From Bacteroidales bacterium (GTDB lineage: Bacteria; Bacteroidota; Bacteroidia; Bacteroidales; JAADJA01), in assembly GCA_029934735.1 (NCBI GenBank), contig JAOZLR010000037.1:1-8395 (forward strand): a stretch of 8,395 bases of DNA, given 5' to 3'. The first letter of the stretch is position 1. Each line of letters begins with the position of its first letter. A model generated the notes under the pieces. That model did no database searches. It saw nothing but the letters and a program-made list of their open reading frames with translations, and was not told where the DNA came from. Of this stretch, positions 5,446 to 8,395 are shown one piece after another. The translations under genes were made by a program, and so were the position numbers.

Positions 5446-7431
5446 ATGAAAACAAATATGTTAAGAAGTTTTTTAATCGGTTTTGGATTTTTAATTGCCT
5501 TTGCTTCAACAGCACAGGATAACAGAACACTGGTTACCATTGCAGATGACAGTATCAGCGTAGATGATTTTATGCGTGTGTATAAAAAGAATAATGTTAA
5601 GGAAGATACAATTGATAAGAAATCCGTTGAGGAGTATCTTCAACTGTATATCAATTTTAAATTAAAGGTTATGGAGGCCGAAACTCTTGGTATGGACACT
5701 GCCGCCGCCTTTATTAATGAGCTTGATGGCTATCGTGAGCAACTTGCTGAGCCTTATTTTGTTGATGAGTCAATTATTGATAAACTGCTTCAGGAGGCTT
5801 ATGAGCGCAGCAAGGAAGACCTTAGGGTAAGTCATATTCTTATCAGGGTTGGGCCCAATGCTATTCCTGAAGATACTTTGGAAGCATACAGTAAGATATT
5901 GGATGCAAAAGTGAGAATAGAAAAAGGTGAATCATTTGCAGATGTTGCAAGAGATGTCTCGGAAGATGCTTCTGCACGCGAAATAAAAGGACGAAACGGT
6001 CAGGTCAGACCCGGTAATGGTGGCGACCTTGGATATTTTACAGTTTTTGATATGGTCTATGCCTTCGAAACCGGGGCTTATAATACTCGAAAAGGTGATA
6101 TGTCCATACCGGTACGTTCTGATTATGGTTATCATTTAATATATGTAAAAGAGAGAATTCCGGCACTCGGCGAAATGCAGGTTGCACACCTCTTCCTGAA
6201 AATGCCTCAGGATGCTACTCATGAGGATTCAGTTTATATAGAGAAGAGAATAGACTCTCTGTATCAGAGAATACAAAACGGGGAAAAGTTTGAAGACCTT
6301 GTTAAAGAGTATTCTGATGATAAAGGCTCTGCCCCCTCAGGTGGAGTGCTTCCAAAATTCAACGTGAACAGGATGGTTCCCGAATTTATTGGAGCCATTT
6401 CGGAGTTGCCTGATTCAGGTTCTATTTCAAAACCGGTGATTACACTGTATGGCTGGCATATCATTAAGCTAATTAGCAAGACAGGTGTTAAATCATTCGA
6501 GGATTCTGAAAAGGATCTAAGAAAGAAGATTAAGAAAGACCAACGTTCGCAGTTAAGTACGGAGATTATCATTGCAAGAATAAAAAAAGATTATGGTTAT
6601 AAGGAAAATGAAGAGGGCATTAGTAAGATGTATCCTCTTATGGATTCCTCCATCTACCAGGGAAAATGGATAGCACCAGAAGAAGAAAATATGGGATTTG
6701 TTGTGTTTACTCTTGGAGACATGGTTTATTCTCAAACTGAATTTGCTGAATACATTGCCGAGCATCAGACAATCGGGAAAGATGAAAAGATTGATGAGTT
6801 TGTAAATCGTATATTTAAAGATTTTGTAAATGAGCGCTGCAAGCAATATGAAAATAGCAGGCTTGAGGATAAGTATCCTGAGTTCAAAGCAATTGTTGAA
6901 GAATATCGTGACGGAATTTTGTTATTTGACCTTACAGATGAAAAAGTCTGGTCGAGAGCAGTAAAAGATACTACCGGCCTTAAAAATTACTATGATGAGC
7001 ATAAAGGAGATTTTATGTGGGGAAAGCGACTTGATGCCTCAATCTACACTATTAGCGATACAGCTTATATTAGCTCTATAAAAGAACTTGTTAATAAAGG
7101 ATTGTCAGATGAGGATATTCTGAATCAATTTGGCCAGGATTCGCTTAATGTATTGACTATTACTAGTAAGAAATTCTCAGAAGGTGATAATGATATTATT
7201 GATAAGATAAAATGGAAAAAGGGTGTTACCGATAATATGACCCAAAACGGCAAAACTGTTTTTGTGGCTGTGCATGGTAAAATTGCACCCGAGCCAAAAT
7301 CTTTCAATGAGTCAAAAGGCCTTATAACAGCAGCATATCAGGATTACCTCGAAAAAGAATGGATACAGCAACTCAGAGGGAAATATCCTGTTGCGATTAA
7401 TGAAGAGGTCTTAAATTCGATTACTAAATAG
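5446..7431 (+). CDS. Periplasmic SurA/PpiC-type peptidyl-prolyl isomerase with two parvulin domains
   Basis: This is a predicted exported foldase. Relatives act in the periplasm as chaperones for outer-membrane proteins and isomerise proline bonds. The frame is open from ATG 5368, but the ATG at 5446 gives a normal signal peptide (basic start, hydrophobic core, cleavage likely after ASTA at residue 23) and a 661-residue protein; the longer form would carry 26 polar residues ahead of it. Numbering from 5446, a SurA-like helical N region spans about 27-120. Parvulin 1 covers about 124-236 (SHILIR with His130, GGDLGYF, YGYH with His230), and parvulin 2 about 243-345 (AHLF with His248, SGGVLPKF, YGWH with His338). 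Both keep the paired histidines of active parvulins. Residues 345-661 are helical and charged; a third, degenerate parvulin-like section may lie at about 527-615 (RLDASIYTI onward). Parvulin 1 has a glycine- and arginine-containing insertion at about 178-190. The gene heads a cluster with the next two. Confidence 0.88.
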   Translation: MKTNMLRSFLIGFGFLIAFASTAQDNRTLVTIADDSISVDDFMRVYKKNNVKEDTIDKKSVEEYLQLYINFKLKVMEAETLGMDTAAAFINELDGYREQLAEPYFVDESIIDKLLQEAYERSKEDLRVSHILIRVGPNAIPEDTLEAYSKILDAKVRIEKGESFADVARDVSEDASAREIKGRNGQVRPGNGGDLGYFTVFDMVYAFETGAYNTRKGDMSIPVRSDYGYHLIYVKERIPALGEMQVAHLFLKMPQDATHEDSVYIEKRIDSLYQRIQNGEKFEDLVKEYSDDKGSAPSGGVLPKFNVNRMVPEFIGAISELPDSGSISKPVITLYGWHIIKLISKTGVKSFEDSEKDLRKKIKKDQRSQLSTEIIIARIKKDYGYKENEEGISKMYPLMDSSIYQGKWIAPEEENMGFVVFTLGDMVYSQTEFAEYIAEHQTIGKDEKIDEFVNRIFKDFVNERCKQYENSRLEDKYPEFKAIVEEYRDGILLFDLTDEKVWSRAVKDTTGLKNYYDEHKGDFMWGKRLDASIYTISDTAYISSIKELVNKGLSDEDILNQFGQDSLNVLTITSKKFSEGDNDIIDKIKWKKGVTDNMTQNGKTVFVAVHGKIAPEPKSFNESKGLITAAYQDYLEKEWIQQLRGKYPVAINEEVLNSITK

Positions 7432-7440
7432 ACGCAAAAG

Positions 7441-8292
7441 TTGTATTTTTTCAGGAACATAACCATATTAATATTGTTTGCTCTGGCGTTAAACTCTTGC
7501 AATGTGCCAAAGCAATCAGATGAGAATGTTCTTGCCAGAGTTTATGATGATTATCTTTATGAGTCTGACCTGAAGGGGATTGTCCCCGATGGAACAAATG
7601 TGAAAGACAGTATTGCCATTGTCTGGAATTATGTAAATGGCTGGATTGTTGAAAAGCTTGAACTTAGCAAGGCACGCAGGAATTTGCTTGATGAAGATAT
7701 GCAATTTGAGAAGCAGCTTGAAGAATATCGTAACTCTCTTATAATTTATCAATACGAATCAAAACTTGTGAGTCAGACACTGGATACTGTTGTAAGTGAT
7801 GTCGAAATAGAAAAGTACTACGATAAAAATATCGGAAGTTTTCAGCTCAAAGATAATATTGTTAAGGGGTTTTATGCGCGTTTTAAGGAGGATAATCCTA
7901 ATATTCCAAAGATTAGAAAATTTTTCTATTCTAATAAGCCAGATGCGATGGATTCGCTGGAGGTGTATATAGAAATGTATTCAAATCTATATTTTCTGGA
8001 TGACGAAACCTGGATTCTGTTCAACGATTTGTTGAAATTTGTACCTATTCAGACATATAATGAGGAGGCATATTTGCAAAACCACAGGAAGATTGAACTA
8101 AAGGTTGAGCCACATGTTTACTTGGTTAGTATAGCGGATTTTAAAATAAAAGAGAGTGTTTCTCCTTTAAGTTTTGAAAAAGAAAAGATCAGGCAGATTG
8201 TAATTAATAAGAGGAAACTCGAAATAATAAATCGTATGCGGGAAGAGATATTTCAGACGGCTCAGCAGCATAACGATTTTGAAATATACTAA
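7441..8292 (+). CDS. Predicted lipoprotein in foldase cluster, function unknown
   Basis: I do not recognise a named family. The 283-residue protein begins at TTG 7441, because no ATG occurs in frame before about residue 84 and only this start keeps the signal peptide. The signal peptide is RN followed by a hydrophobic ILILFALALNSC, giving a plausible lipobox with lipid-bearing Cys20. The mature protein would be anchored to a membrane in the envelope. The segment LARVYDDYLYESDLKGIVPDG (31-51) resembles the opening of SurA/PpiC N-terminal domains, and the remainder is mostly charged and helical. No parvulin signature (GGDLG, YGYH) is present, so isomerase activity is unlikely. It starts nine bases after the foldase stop in the same frame, implying co-transcription and probably translation by reinitiation. 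By context it is a non-catalytic chaperone or partner of the foldases; that role is inference. Confidence 0.8.
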   Translation: MYFFRNITILILFALALNSCNVPKQSDENVLARVYDDYLYESDLKGIVPDGTNVKDSIAIVWNYVNGWIVEKLELSKARRNLLDEDMQFEKQLEEYRNSLIIYQYESKLVSQTLDTVVSDVEIEKYYDKNIGSFQLKDNIVKGFYARFKEDNPNIPKIRKFFYSNKPDAMDSLEVYIEMYSNLYFLDDETWILFNDLLKFVPIQTYNEEAYLQNHRKIELKVEPHVYLVSIADFKIKESVSPLSFEKEKIRQIVINKRKLEIINRMREEIFQTAQQHNDFEIY

Positions 8293-8344
8293 TTTGTGAA
8301 ATAAAATGGGCTGGTTGGTGTTATTTACATAAAATATTGCATTG

Positions 8345-8395
8345 ATGAATTATCGTATAATTATTATATCATTTTTTTATCTGATTTTCTCAGGA
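8345..8395 (+). CDS. N-terminus of a further exported protein, cut by the window end
   Basis: ATG at 8345 opens 17 codons without a stop: Met-Asn-Tyr-Arg followed by a hydrophobic run IIIISFFYLIFSG, the look of a signal peptide. A TTG directly before it (8342) is an alternative start. It lies 52 bases after the lipoprotein stop on the same strand, probably in the same operon. In Bacteroidota similar clusters often contain more than one SurA-like isomerase, so a second foldase is the likeliest identity. The visible part is too short to show it. Confidence 0.55.
   Translation, partial: MNYRIIIISFFYLIFSG

Noticed and set aside
5352..5540. Minus-strand frame overlapping the foldase start, with a hydrophobic stretch
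   Set aside because: The hydrophobic run is the reverse reading of the signal-peptide codons; there is no promoter or family match.
8306..8332. Eight-codon frame (MGWLVLFT) between the lipoprotein and the last gene
   Set aside because: It is too short and has no supporting signal; chance frames of this size are common.

Overview
The window looks like ordinary chromosome from a member of the Bacteroidota. Three things support this. The DNA is AT-rich. Genes lack Shine-Dalgarno sites and are preceded by TAnnTTTG-type -7 elements (95-102, 1990-1997, 3700-3707, 5336-5343). A cluster of SurA/PpiC-like periplasmic chaperones follows guaB. Protein resemblance also points to Bacteroidia, but the genus cannot be fixed from the sequence alone.

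Layout: ahcY (147-1568, +) has a clear promoter and a strong intrinsic terminator. A 474-base gene-free stretch (1569-2042) follows and holds a long imperfect palindrome of the dispersed-repeat type plus smaller repeats. Next come aroQ (2043-2465, +) and, convergent to it, a family 2 glycosyltransferase (2560-3582, -). The glycosyltransferase is divergent from guaB (3734-5203, +), and the gap between them holds a three-copy half-site repeat. After guaB lie a two-domain parvulin foldase (best start 5446, ends 7431), a predicted lipoprotein of unknown function (7441-8292) and the first 17 codons of another exported protein (8345 to the window end), all on the + strand.

Functionally the left part is housekeeping: S-adenosylhomocysteine recycling, a shikimate pathway step, and the committed step of GMP synthesis. 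The glycosyltransferase is probably for surface polysaccharide and stands alone. The right part is an envelope protein-folding cluster. The foldase and lipoprotein are almost certainly co-transcribed: they are separated by one TAG and nine bases in the same reading frame, and the lipoprotein needs a TTG start.

I saw no phage, IS transposase, CRISPR array, tRNA, rRNA or riboswitch. Nothing here amounts to a clearly new system. The least described element is the lipoprotein sitting among the foldases.
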